Origin: Ketobacter sp963922875
GTDB taxonomy: Bacteria > Pseudomonadota > Gammaproteobacteria > Pseudomonadales > Ketobacteraceae
Length of the DNA stretch: 64,000 bases
Assembly: GCA_963922875.1 (NCBI GenBank)
Contig: CAWUJH010000008.1
Coordinates: 62,001 to 126,000, forward strand
Reading direction: 5' to 3'
Position 1 is the stretch's first letter. Each line of letters begins with the position of its first letter. The notes below the pieces were generated by a model. It was not told where the DNA came from and ran no database searches. It saw only the letters and a program-made list of their open reading frames with translations. A program made the translations under genes and the position numbers. Shown piece by piece: positions 8,505 through 16,867 of this stretch.

Positions 8505-9538
8505 TCGCTTTTGTCAGTACTGTCATGGTGATGATGACTGTGTTGATGGTCATGTTGATGGTTGTGGTGATGGCCATGATGATGGTCGTGGTCATGATGA
8601 TGGTGATGATCCGCGTCCGTGCCAATTCCCTGCACATGATGGTGATGGCTTTCCTGGGGTATACCCACTTTATGTTCGGAACCCACTATTTGCACACGAT
8701 ACTGACACAGCTGGCAGTTCATATTGGGACTGCCCTCTTCAATTTCCTGTAATTTCAGGGCGAAGCTATCAATAACCCTGGGATGGTCGTTCAAATAGGG
8801 CGCTTTTACTACAGTGACCTCTGGGTGCTGGTGCGCATAATCATCCACCCACGCATAGATTTTTTTAATCAAGCGACCGGTAAACAAGAAATAAGGAAAA
8901 ACAATGATTTGTTTAAAACCTAGACCATGAGCTCTCTGCAAACAATCAGGCACCAGAGGTGTGGTCACACCTGAATAGCAGGTGGTGGCCCAACCAAAAC
9001 CCATGCCTTCTTCCAGGATACGGGCTATTTTACTGATATTTGAATTTGCATCAGCATCGGAGGCACCACGCCCCACCACCACTAACAAGGTTTGTTTCCG
9101 GTCATAATCGGAATCACTGAGTTTGAGTCTTGCTTTTAGTTCCGCCTCGGCTTCCGTTACCCGCGCCTGAGCCGCTTGCAACATTGGGGCTTGTACACCC
9201 AATTCGGCACCATATTCAATGGTGATATTATATTCCTGTTGCAAACGGTTAAGCTCACTGGGAATATCATTTTTAGCATGCCCGCCCGCCATCAGCATAC
9301 CGGGTATCGCCAAAATATGCTGCGCGCCCTGATCCACAAGCTTTTGCACGCCTTCAGCAATAATCGGCTTAACAAATTCGAGAAATCCCGTTTCCACCAA
9401 ACGATCAGGAAACCGCTCACGGAAATGTTCCGCCAATTGGTAAAACTCTTCTACCGCTTCCACATCTCGTGAACCGTGCCCAACAAACAATATCGCTGGT
9501 TTCTCTGTGGCGGTATGAATTTTATGGGGTGTGTTCAT
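8501..9538 (-). CDS. cbiX: Sirohydrochlorin cobaltochelatase, long CbiX with MxCxxC and His-rich tail
   Basis: ATP-independent chelatase that inserts cobalt into sirohydrochlorin, the early cobalt step. It has 345 residues. The N-terminal half has LFVGHGSRD with the conserved histidine at 21, and the second half begins VVVGRGASD, as in two-domain CbiX. Residues 273-278 are MNCQLC, the MxCxxC motif linked to a 4Fe-4S centre in long CbiX proteins. The last 45 residues or so are mostly histidine and aspartate and probably buffer metal. The gene lies between cobK and cobH. Its presence with cobN and chlID in one locus is notable. Confidence 0.93.
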   Translation of the reverse strand: MNTPHKIHTATEKPAILFVGHGSRDVEAVEEFYQLAEHFRERFPDRLVETGFLEFVKPIIAEGVQKLVDQGAQHILAIPGMLMAGGHAKNDIPSELNRLQQEYNITIEYGAELGVQAPMLQAAQARVTEAEAELKARLKLSDSDYDRKQTLLVVVGRGASDADANSNISKIARILEEGMGFGWATTCYSGVTTPLVPDCLQRAHGLGFKQIIVFPYFLFTGRLIKKIYAWVDDYAHQHPEVTVVKAPYLNDHPRVIDSFALKLQEIEEGSPNMNCQLCQYRVQIVGSEHKVGIPQESHHHHVQGIGTDADHHHHHDHDHHHGHHHNHQHDHQHSHHHHDSTDKSE

Positions 9539-9558
9539 TCGCTGTATTTCCTATCTGT

Positions 9559-10326
9559 TTATACATGATTAGCCTCTTTAATAACCGCTTCTACACATTG
9601 TGAAGTAGTGGCCATAACAAGGCCTATTGACGGCTGGACTGGGCGCCGCAAGAAATAAACCGGAATATTCAGTTTACGGGCTGCTATCAATTTTGATTGC
9701 ACAAGGAGTCCACCACTGTTTTTACAAACAAGTGCATCCACCTGATAACTGCACATCCGTTGAATTTCATCCTCTTCATTAAATGGCCCAATTCCCTGAA
9801 TCCAGGTGACTGAGCTGGGCAGCCTTTGTTCCATGGGTACTGCTGTGCGTACCAAGAATTTTTGGGTTGATTCAGTACTTACTTCAGCCATGTATTTTAA
9901 AACCTCAGCATCCAGTTGGCCGCTGGTAAAAAAAATACTGCGCTTGTCCATTAAAGCAGACAGTATCTGCGTCCAGGTTTTGAAGGTCTGCCATCTGTCG
10001 TCTTTTGTGGCCTGCCATTCTGGTCGTAAATAGCGCCAGTAAGGCAACCCCTCTTCGGCGCATACCTGAGCAGCAGTCCGAGTCATTGTTTCCGAGTAAG
10101 GATGGGTCGCATTAATGATGCCCGCAACATTCTTAGTCGCCACATAGGCCTTTAAACCACCTTCGGCGGTAAAACCACCAGCCCTCAGCTCACAGGGCAT
10201 ATCCGGGTGTCGTACCAATCCGGCAATACTGTAAATTACGTGGAGACCGTGGCTGTGTAAGTTTATCGCCAGCTCTTTAGCGTCACTGGTTCCACCCAAA
10301 ACCAACCAAAACTTGTTAGCCTTCAT
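9559..10326 (-). CDS. cobK: Precorrin-6A reductase
   Basis: NADPH-dependent reductase of the corrin macrocycle (CobK/CbiJ). It has 255 residues. The N-terminal WLVLGGTSDAKELA is the dinucleotide-binding start of the family, and NATHPYSETM and VCKNSGG are further conserved segments. The start ATG overlaps the cbiD stop by 4 nt, and a 20-nt gap precedes cbiX. Sequence alone does not separate the metal-free (CobK) from the cobalt-loaded (CbiJ) activity. Confidence 0.92.
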   Translation of the reverse strand: MKANKFWLVLGGTSDAKELAINLHSHGLHVIYSIAGLVRHPDMPCELRAGGFTAEGGLKAYVATKNVAGIINATHPYSETMTRTAAQVCAEEGLPYWRYLRPEWQATKDDRWQTFKTWTQILSALMDKRSIFFTSGQLDAEVLKYMAEVSTESTQKFLVRTAVPMEQRLPSSVTWIQGIGPFNEEDEIQRMCSYQVDALVCKNSGGLLVQSKLIAARKLNIPVYFLRRPVQPSIGLVMATTSQCVEAVIKEANHV

Positions 10327-11423
10327 GGATTTTGATCCCGCGCCACAGCAATCATCTGTCCTTGACGATCCACCGCCCAGACCTCTATATCCAATCCGGG
10401 TACTTTCTTTTGAGCGACAACTAACGCCTGTTCACATACCCGCAGAGCCAACGGGATACGCTGATCGAGAGCAATGTTATAAGCCTCAATACTCGTATTG
10501 GCTTGAATAATTTGCTGTTGCGTTGCCGGGTTTGCGCCTACTTCTTGCGCCCACTGCGCCAAATGACCAAAATCAACGGCACCCGCGCGGCTGTGAAGAT
10601 CCATATGGCCACTGGCCATTTTTGTTATTTTACCAAACCCTCCGCACAAACTCAGTTTTGCAACGGGCTTATTTCTAATGTATTTCAATACGGCGCCGAC
10701 AAAATCACCCATTTCAATTAGCGCCATATCGGGCAATTGATAGTGTCGAGCAATGGCTTGCTCACTGAGATTGCCTGTAGCAGCTGCGATATGGGAAATG
10801 CCATTGCTTAAGGCCACATCGATACCCTGATGTATGGAGGCTATATAGGCTGCACAGGAAAAAGGCCTTACAATTCCAGTAGTGCCCAAAACCGATAATC
10901 CGCCCATAATTCCAAGCCGAGGATTCATGGTCTTTTTCGCCAATTCGGCGCCATTATCAATACTTATGGTAACCCGAAAGCCACCTTCATAATGGTATGC
11001 AGCAGCCAGTTTCTTCAAGTGCTCCACGATCATACGACGCGGAACCGGATTGATGGCAGGTTCACCAATAGCCAAGGCTAGTCCTGCCCGGGTAACCGTG
11101 CCAACACCCTCGCCGCCGTGAAACTCCACTCCAGTCCTAGCCACTAACTCGATTTGAGTTCGAATTCGGGCTCCATGGGTAATATCCGGGTCATCCCCCG
11201 CATCTTTAATAACACTGGCGCTGGCACAGGTTTGATTTCGCTTCCCGTAATCCACCACAGGAAACGTCACCTGTTGGCCTTTTGGCAGAATAATCGATAC
11301 CTCACTCGGTTGCCTGGAGGTTAATAGCCACTCCGTTGCCGCTACTGCACAAACCGTAGCGCAACAACCGGTACTATAGCCGGTTCGCAAAGGGGCTGGC
11401 TGTTCACTACTCTCCGGCCACAT
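10323..11423 (-). CDS. cbiD: Cobalt-precorrin-5B C1-methyltransferase CbiD
   Basis: C1 methyltransferase of the early-insertion (anaerobic-type) route; CobF does this job in the aerobic route, and no cobF is seen here. It has 366 residues. LRTGYSTGCCATVCAVAA near the start is the CbiD signature. The glycine-rich segments GVGTVTRAGLA and MGGLSVLGTTGIV are also present. It lies 6 nt after cobB and overlaps cobK by 4 nt. CbiD genes also occur in some aerobic gene sets such as that of P. aeruginosa, so it does not by itself settle the route. Confidence 0.94.
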   Translation of the reverse strand: MWPESSEQPAPLRTGYSTGCCATVCAVAATEWLLTSRQPSEVSIILPKGQQVTFPVVDYGKRNQTCASASVIKDAGDDPDITHGARIRTQIELVARTGVEFHGGEGVGTVTRAGLALAIGEPAINPVPRRMIVEHLKKLAAAYHYEGGFRVTISIDNGAELAKKTMNPRLGIMGGLSVLGTTGIVRPFSCAAYIASIHQGIDVALSNGISHIAAATGNLSEQAIARHYQLPDMALIEMGDFVGAVLKYIRNKPVAKLSLCGGFGKITKMASGHMDLHSRAGAVDFGHLAQWAQEVGANPATQQQIIQANTSIEAYNIALDQRIPLALRVCEQALVVAQKKVPGLDIEVWAVDRQGQMIAVARDQNP

Positions 11424-11429
11424 AAAAAC

Positions 11430-12755
11430 CTACCGCTCAACTTCACCACCGAACAACCGGGCAATGGCCAAAGCGTTAGATGGGAAAAATAAATGAAGGT
11501 ACGTTGCGGTTAAAGAACCTAACCGATAGATAGGCTCTCCCGGCGCTGGATGTCGTTGTCGACGCCCAAAAGCAATGGGATCCAGCGATAAATCTGCTCG
11601 TGAACGGTGGTGAGCATGGGCCCGAAACTCGCCTTCAGGCAAGGCTGCGTATTGCATACCCTGACATCCACGTTTACCACGCATGGCACCCACACCCGGC
11701 AGTAAACCAGCCAGCTGATGTGACTCACCACTAAGGTCTACCAATTGTTCAAGGCAATATAAAAACCCGCCACATTCCGCGAGGATGGGTTTGTCTACCC
11801 GAAAATGTTCTCGCAGCTGCTCTAGCAGCCGTTGATTTGAAGCCAGTTGTTTACCATGCAATTCCGGATACCCACCGGGTAACCAAACAGCATCCACTTT
11901 TGGCAAAGTCTCTGATTCTAACGGCGAGAAAAAAGTAAGTTCAGCCCCCAAGCTTGCCAACAATTCCACATTGTCTTGATAGATAAAACTGAAGGCCGCG
12001 TCTCTGGCTATGGCAATTGAGCGGCCTCGCAAAAGCGGATCATTCCCTAAAGTTGTTTCAGCAATAATGACGGGGTGGCTAGGAGGAGAAAAGGTTACCG
12101 GGGGAGGCAGCTGCAAAGCTGCAACCCTGGCAATAACATCGGCGGCCCGTTCAAACCGTAGCTCCAACTCATCACGCACCTCACTGGCCTGAACCAAACC
12201 TAAATGCCGCTCCGGTAATGCCAACTCGGCGTCACGAGGCAGACTGGCTAACAAGGGCAAGCCGTCAGGAAGTGAATCACGAATCAATTCCTCGTGTCGC
12301 TGGCTGCCACAATGATTAGCAATCAAGCCCACGAACTGCAAGTCTGTACGGTATTCAATAAGGCCTTTGGTTATGGCACCAACGGTCTGGGCCATTCCTT
12401 TTACATCCATTAATAATAATATAGGGATACCAAATCGGCTTGCCAGATCAGCACTAGAAGGTTCACCGTCAAACAGCCCCATGGCTCCCTCTACAAGAAT
12501 GAGATCCGCCTGCTGAGCAGCCACATACAATTTTTCAATACAATAATCTTCACCAGCCATCCACAAATCCAACGGTGCCACAGGCAAACCCGAGGCCTGT
12601 TCCAGGATTTGCGGATCCAGATAATCCGGTCCGGTTTTAAAAACCTGAACCCGCAATCCCTGGCGCGAAAAATAGCGGGCAATCGCAGCTGTAACCGTGG
12701 TTTTTCCCTGCCCGGACGATGGAGCCGCGATAAACAATGCAGGACACTGAACCAT
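11430..12755 (-). CDS. cobB: Cobyrinic / hydrogenobyrinic acid a,c-diamide synthase
   Basis: ATP- and glutamine-dependent amidation of the a and c acetates (CobB/CbiA family). It has 441 residues. The P-loop SSGQGKTTVT is near residues 13-22, in a dethiobiotin-synthetase-like domain. The class I glutaminase domain follows, with ILAECGGFLYCLE carrying the probable nucleophile Cys, and HHRSRADL further on. The ATG overlaps the cobO stop by one base. This is cobyrinate synthase, not the nicotinate repressor deacetylase that shares the cobB symbol. Confidence 0.94.
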   Translation of the reverse strand: MVQCPALFIAAPSSGQGKTTVTAAIARYFSRQGLRVQVFKTGPDYLDPQILEQASGLPVAPLDLWMAGEDYCIEKLYVAAQQADLILVEGAMGLFDGEPSSADLASRFGIPILLLMDVKGMAQTVGAITKGLIEYRTDLQFVGLIANHCGSQRHEELIRDSLPDGLPLLASLPRDAELALPERHLGLVQASEVRDELELRFERAADVIARVAALQLPPPVTFSPPSHPVIIAETTLGNDPLLRGRSIAIARDAAFSFIYQDNVELLASLGAELTFFSPLESETLPKVDAVWLPGGYPELHGKQLASNQRLLEQLREHFRVDKPILAECGGFLYCLEQLVDLSGESHQLAGLLPGVGAMRGKRGCQGMQYAALPEGEFRAHAHHRSRADLSLDPIAFGRRQRHPAPGEPIYRLGSLTATYLHLFFPSNALAIARLFGGEVER

Positions 12756-13345
12756 CAGAACTCTATCCCTGCTTGCGCCTTGACCCCAAGCCGAAAAGCA
12801 TGGCGTTCGTCCTGCACAACACTGATGGTATCCGCAATATCCTGTAAGGGTAAGGTCATGGTGCGGCCAGTTATAATGACACTTTGATGCACCGGTCTAT
12901 TTTTCAAAGCGCTAATAACCGGTTCAATATCCAAATATTGGTATTTGAACATGTAACTCATTTCATCAAATACCAAGAGCTGATAATCAGGGTTCGCCAG
13001 TAATTGGGCCGCCACTTGCCAGGCTTGTTGCGCCGCTTGGATGTCTTGATTTTTATCTTGGGTTTCCCAGGTAAAGCCATGCCCCATGATGTGCCAGTCT
13101 ACCAACTCGTGGTTGTTAAATAATTTAAACTCGCCGGTTTCTGTACGACCTTTTATAAACTGAATCACAGCACAACGTTGCCCATGACCTACCGCTCGAG
13201 CCATAGTGCCGAAGGCCGAGCTGCTTTTGCCTTTACCGTTACCTTTCAGCAAAATCAACACACCACGCTCTTGTGTTGCCTGGGCAATCTTTCGATCCAT
13301 GACGGCTTTACGGGAGACCATCTTATTTTGATGGGTATCACTCAT
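12755..13345 (-). CDS. cobO: Cob(I)yrinic acid a,c-diamide adenosyltransferase
   Basis: Transfers the adenosyl group of ATP to cob(I)yrinate or cobalamin (CobO/BtuR/CobA type). It has 196 residues. The P-loop LLKGNGKGKSSSAFG and the following ARAVGHGQ are diagnostic, and LVFDEMSYM is the Walker B-like strand. It lies between the ChlI-ChlD fusion (16 nt upstream) and cobB (one-base overlap). Confidence 0.95.
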   Translation of the reverse strand: MSDTHQNKMVSRKAVMDRKIAQATQERGVLILLKGNGKGKSSSAFGTMARAVGHGQRCAVIQFIKGRTETGEFKLFNNHELVDWHIMGHGFTWETQDKNQDIQAAQQAWQVAAQLLANPDYQLLVFDEMSYMFKYQYLDIEPVISALKNRPVHQSVIITGRTMTLPLQDIADTISVVQDERHAFRLGVKAQAGIEF

Positions 13346-13361
13346 GACTTATCCTCGGTAT

Positions 13362-15080
13362 TCAAACCAGTAGTTCGCTGGCGGCTATATATTGCGCCTG
13401 TAGTTCCTGAGCAATTTGCGGTCCACGCCCACGCTTTACCGCTGAAGACTCTACATCAATTACCCATGTTGAACCGGGCAATTGCATTCCTTTCACCGAA
13501 AGTTTACTGCGGCCATCCGTAATTAAATAATAGGCTTGGTCAGTTGCCGGTTCTTGCCGCATATAACGTTGCGCCTCTTTGGCCGCTTTGACCAACACGG
13601 TATGTAATGGTGTGCCACCGCCCGCCTCTAAACCATCCAATAAACTCGCCAATTCTTTTGGCGCCCGCCGTTTATTCAAATGCGTCAACACCTGACCATT
13701 GCCAAACCCCAGCAACATAAAATAGTGACGCTCATGATAAGCCCGAGCAGCAATGGACCGCACGATAGCTTTTGCGCGAGCGAACCAATGACCGCCCACC
13801 ATAGAAGCCGAGGCATCAAGCATAACCATATGGAGCCGTGGTCTTTGAGTGGTAATAAGACGAGGAATTAACTTGGGTAATGGCCAATGACCAGCACTCT
13901 GACGCAGTGTTTCAGACCAATTGATACCTTGGTACATTCGCTGCTGGCGTCCTTTACGTCGCGTCTCAGAGGGTGACTGAGAACCTGATCGGCAACCTCC
14001 ATTCAATGACATCATTAAGCGCCCTACATTCAGCTTGTCTTCAGCACAAAGCTGCTGCTGTTGCGGTTGCATTCCACCCCAATCGCCCGCCCCTGTTTCG
14101 TCGTGTTCATTGCGGCCCGAGCCTGAGGAATCGGTATCGTTTGATTGCTGATTATTGGGTGTCGCCATTGGCCTTTGAAACGGAGGCGGCGCAGGTGGCA
14201 TCTTATTGGAATCCGCTTGACGCCGATGACAAAGCACTAGTTCTTCCACGGCTAACACATCCTCCTGTTCCACTTCCTGGCGGCCATTTAATGCCGCATG
14301 AGCAAGTGCACCGCGCAACCAAACCAGGTCGGCCCTCACACCATCCACATTGGCGTCCAGACATCGTTGCGCAATTAACATTCGCAAAGAATCACTGCAG
14401 TTGACTTGCGGAAGTAACAAGCGGGCGGATTGAATCTTGTCACGGAGAATGCCTTGCTGGGTTTCATATTGCGCAACAAAGGCAGCGGGATCATTATCAA
14501 ACTGTTGCCGACGTTTAACAATCTCAACTCTTTCTGCCGCTGAGGGTGTCGATTCCAGCTCAATAGCAAATCCAAATCGGTCTAACAATTGGGGGCGCAA
14601 TTCTCCTTCGTCTGGGTTCATCGTTCCCAACAGAACAAAGCGCGATTCGTGGCTATGACTTATGCCATCCCGCTCCACCAGATTCACACCACTAGCCGCA
14701 ACATCCAATAACAAGTCCACGAGTGAATCATTGAGCAAATTAACCTCGTCGACATACAACACACCTTGATGCGCCTTCGCTAACAGCCCGGGTTGGAACA
14801 CTACAGAACGATCCGTCAGTATCTGTTCCAGATTCAGGGTTCCCACCAACATCTCTTCTGTGGTATTCAAAGGCAAAGTAACAAAGGGATGTTGCTTTTG
14901 TTGCTGCGGAAGAATCTCTGCAAGACCACGGGCCAAGGTGGACTTAGCCACGCCACGAGGACCCATTATCAACGCTCCGCCAATTTGCGGGTTGATCGCC
15001 AACAGGGTCAGGCTGAGCTTTAACTCAGCCTGACCACAAACGGCGCTAAAAGGGAAATTAGGCTTTATCACCATGACCAT
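13362..15080 (-). CDS. ChlI-ChlD fused chelatase ATPase (AAA+ and VWA), probable CobN partner
   Basis: AAA+/von Willebrand A protein that likely powers the CobN cobaltochelatase in place of CobS and CobT. It has 572 residues. The AAA+ module has Walker A GPRGVAKST at 40-48, Walker B VDEVN at 110-114 and a sensor GTMNPDEGELRPQLLDRFG. A low-complexity Pro/Gln/acidic linker (about 290-350) leads to a VWA domain with the MIDAS motif DASAS at 422-426. It matches the fused magnesium-chelatase-like ATPases near cobN in many Gram-negatives. The start overlaps the end of cbtA by 23 nt; in-frame ATGs 6 and 12 nt on in other registers make the exact start uncertain. A photosynthetic Mg-chelatase role is unlikely here. 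Confidence 0.9.
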   Translation of the reverse strand: MVMVIKPNFPFSAVCGQAELKLSLTLLAINPQIGGALIMGPRGVAKSTLARGLAEILPQQQKQHPFVTLPLNTTEEMLVGTLNLEQILTDRSVVFQPGLLAKAHQGVLYVDEVNLLNDSLVDLLLDVAASGVNLVERDGISHSHESRFVLLGTMNPDEGELRPQLLDRFGFAIELESTPSAAERVEIVKRRQQFDNDPAAFVAQYETQQGILRDKIQSARLLLPQVNCSDSLRMLIAQRCLDANVDGVRADLVWLRGALAHAALNGRQEVEQEDVLAVEELVLCHRRQADSNKMPPAPPPFQRPMATPNNQQSNDTDSSGSGRNEHDETGAGDWGGMQPQQQQLCAEDKLNVGRLMMSLNGGCRSGSQSPSETRRKGRQQRMYQGINWSETLRQSAGHWPLPKLIPRLITTQRPRLHMVMLDASASMVGGHWFARAKAIVRSIAARAYHERHYFMLLGFGNGQVLTHLNKRRAPKELASLLDGLEAGGGTPLHTVLVKAAKEAQRYMRQEPATDQAYYLITDGRSKLSVKGMQLPGSTWVIDVESSAVKRGRGPQIAQELQAQYIAASELLV

Positions 15081-15795
15081 GGAATCGCGAGATACACCAA
15101 GCGCAGGCCATACCCAATACTAGCCAAAAGATTAAATTAGTAATGCCACTCGCCACAATGAACTGATGATGCAAAGCGGTTAGCTGAGCCACCACATTTT
15201 CATCAGAGTGCCCAAACATAGGTCCCTTTAGCTGTGGCGCTCCTATTACATGGGGCAGCACAATAAGCACGGCTCCGAATATCTTTTGCCAGCCGTGTAA
15301 AATCACCACCGAGCCAATACCAACTAATGTACAAGCCGCCGTTAACACCCACCAATACTGCCTGGAGCTTAATTCTGCGGCCTGAGCACCTGGAATTTCC
15401 GGTGGTAACCCTAAGCTAGGCGCCAGAAAAAACGCCATAAACCCGGCCCCTCCCCACAACAATCCACGAGTTACCGATACAGTGCCCACTACAGATTGAT
15501 AAATATTCATCAATCCCAAAATAACTGCGGCAAAACCCATGGCCACGAAAACATTAGAAAGTGCGGTAAAAGCCGTTCGTTCAACACCATCCTCTGGCTG
15601 CCAACTACTGCCATCATGATCATGAGAGTGGCCATGATCGGCGTGAGCTTGAGTAACGACGGCCGGTTCTAACTCCTCAAATTGCTCGGCTTGTAAGACG
15701 ATGGGGGTCACTCCAAAGAGTTGTAAAAAACTCAGAACGATCCCCGCGAATAAACCCACCCCGAGAGAGCGTAAAATCAATTGACGAAAATGCAT
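15058..15795 (-). CDS. cbtA: CbtA, predicted cobalt transporter membrane subunit
   Basis: Predicted cobalt uptake protein (CbtA family) of the inner membrane. It has 245 residues with about five or six hydrophobic segments: near 8-30, 82-100, 105-130, 150-170, 175-195 and 215-235. A histidine-rich loop (AHADHGHSHDHDG) near residues 50-62 is probably a metal-capture segment on the periplasmic side. It pairs with cbtB and sits just after the B12 riboswitch, the usual place for this transporter. An inverted repeat lies in the cbtB-cbtA gap. Confidence 0.92.
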   Translation of the reverse strand: MHFRQLILRSLGVGLFAGIVLSFLQLFGVTPIVLQAEQFEELEPAVVTQAHADHGHSHDHDGSSWQPEDGVERTAFTALSNVFVAMGFAAVILGLMNIYQSVVGTVSVTRGLLWGGAGFMAFFLAPSLGLPPEIPGAQAAELSSRQYWWVLTAACTLVGIGSVVILHGWQKIFGAVLIVLPHVIGAPQLKGPMFGHSDENVVAQLTALHHQFIVASGITNLIFWLVLGMACAWCISRFHGHGDKA

Positions 15796-15815
15796 AAAAT
15801 TCCTCGATCACAATA

Positions 15816-15851
15816 CCAATGGCCTGTTCCCTGATTTGGAACAACCATTGG
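15816..15851 (-). repeat. Inverted repeat between cbtB and cbtA
   Basis: CCAATGG (15816-15822) and GTTCC (15826-15830) are matched by GGAAC (15838-15842) and CCATTGG (15845-15851). This gives 12 paired bases around a 7-nt loop with a small internal loop. No T-run follows on the minus strand, so it is not a simple terminator. It may protect the cbtB message or limit readthrough. Confidence 0.6.
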
Positions 15852-15879
15852 CCAGTCAAAATTGATGGTTATCTGTCTT

Positions 15880-16083
15880 TTAATGACAGGGGAAGGCTGC
15901 CGAGTGGCGACTATCATGAGCAGCATTATGGGCCACATCCACTGGCGCAAAGCCCACCGCAAATAACATGATCAGACCAAACCCCAAGCAAGCAAATGAC
16001 TGCACCACTAGGCGTCTAATTTGGCTAGCATCGGAGCTAGGCGATTGTGATTCAGAACCGGATAAAGTTTGATTGATTGACAT
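15880..16083 (-). CDS. cbtB: CbtB, small cobalt transporter subunit
   Basis: Small single-pass membrane protein that accompanies CbtA. I chose the ATG at 16083, preceded by AAGAGGT at a good distance, giving 67 residues. A longer reading from 16173 would start inside the riboswitch and is unlikely. One membrane segment lies near residues 27-47. The C-terminus HNAAHDSRHSAAFPCH is the conserved histidine-rich CbtB ending, a likely cobalt ligand set. It is the first gene after the riboswitch. Confidence 0.92.
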   Translation of the reverse strand: MSINQTLSGSESQSPSSDASQIRRLVVQSFACLGFGLIMLFAVGFAPVDVAHNAAHDSRHSAAFPCH

Positions 16084-16125
16084 ATAGACCTCTTGAACAC
16101 CCACCGTGTATTGAGAAAATAGAAA

Positions 16126-16310
16126 CAGGCCGGTCTTCGGGCTCAAAGAGGGTAACGTAAAGGAAAGCTGCACGTAATACCAATAACTTGCCCCTTCCCA
16201 GGTAAACCCAGTGGTTTTTGCAAGCGTCTCTTTTTTACCGATGCGGGGGCAGCAATGGGATTAAACCACACTTCCCGATTATCCTGACAACACCAGGCAC
16301 CTGTTTGCGA
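16126..16310 (-). ncRNA. Cobalamin (B12) riboswitch
   Basis: Reading the minus strand from about 16310: AGGTGCCTGG, then AGGATAATCGGGAAG, GCTGCCCCCGC, GACGCTTGC, the conserved ACCACTGG (16208-16215), and finally AGCCCGAAGACCGGCC (about 16128-16143), which fits the B12-box consensus. Order and spacing fit the cobalamin riboswitch (Rfam RF00174 type). It ends about 43 nt before the cbtB ATG, so it should repress cbtB-cbtA and the downstream cob genes when adenosyl- or another cobalamin is plentiful. Whether it acts on transcription or translation is not clear. Confidence 0.93.
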
Positions 16311-16316
16311 GCCAGC

Positions 16317-16322
16317 AGTATA
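16317..16322 (-). promoter_or_regulatory. Possible -10 element for the cob operon
   Basis: TATACT on the minus strand lies just upstream of the riboswitch 5' end. Transcription would start near 16310, exactly where the aptamer begins. The candidate -35 (TTTCAG, 17 nt further upstream) is weak. Confidence 0.4.
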
Positions 16323-16492
16323 CAAGAATACCGGAGGGACTGAAATAGCCAATCACTTTCACCTCCAACCAAGCACCTCCCACAGGGCCATTCCGCAAGC
16401 ACCAACGGTAAGGATAAATGGCAGTGATAAATTGTGGCGCAAAAACTGCTTATAAAGCGATACTCAATTGATCTGCAATCCAGGTTGACGCA

Positions 16493-16861
16493 ATGAAAAA
16501 CACCTGTGTTTTTTCCATAATCGCAACTCTCTTATTCTCCACCGCCTGCAGTGATGGTGCTGACCCAAAAGAATCAACCGCCACTCTTTCACCAGAACTG
16601 GCCAAGGGCGAAAAAGTCGTAGCCGGAACCTGCATTAAATGTCATGGCCAGGGGATCAACGGCGCCCCCATTTTGGGCAACAAAAAAATGTGGGCTAAAC
16701 GGCTGATTCAAGGCGAAGATATCCTTGTGGAACACGCTACGAACGGCTTCGCCATGGGCATGATGCCGCCCAAAGGCGGCAATCCGGATTTGACCGATGA
16801 AGACATCCGGTACGCAGTGCGTTACATGACGAGTCTGGTGCAACCCGGTAACATTGAATAA
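16493..16861 (+). CDS. Class I c-type cytochrome, predicted lipoprotein
   Basis: Small monohaem cytochrome c of the c5 type, likely anchored in the periplasmic face of a membrane. It has 122 residues. A short signal sequence ends in the lipobox LFSTAC with Cys19. Haem motif CIKCH is at residues 47-51, and the distal methionine is probably in GFAMGMMPPKGG near residues 82-93. There is no partner oxidase or dehydrogenase beside it. It is transcribed away from the cob operon and converges with epmC, so its electron partner is unknown. Confidence 0.9.
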   Translation: MKNTCVFSIIATLLFSTACSDGADPKESTATLSPELAKGEKVVAGTCIKCHGQGINGAPILGNKKMWAKRLIQGEDILVEHATNGFAMGMMPPKGGNPDLTDEDIRYAVRYMTSLVQPGNIE

Positions 16862-16867
16862 ACAAAA

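Noticed and set aside
8414..8752. Met-rich open frame antisense to the cbiX tail
   Set aside because: It is the reverse-strand image of the CbiX histidine codons (CAT/CAC give ATG/GTG), and has no ribosome binding site.
15880..16173. Longer start for cbtB at 16173
   Set aside because: It would begin inside the riboswitch; the ATG at 16083 has a good ribosome binding site.
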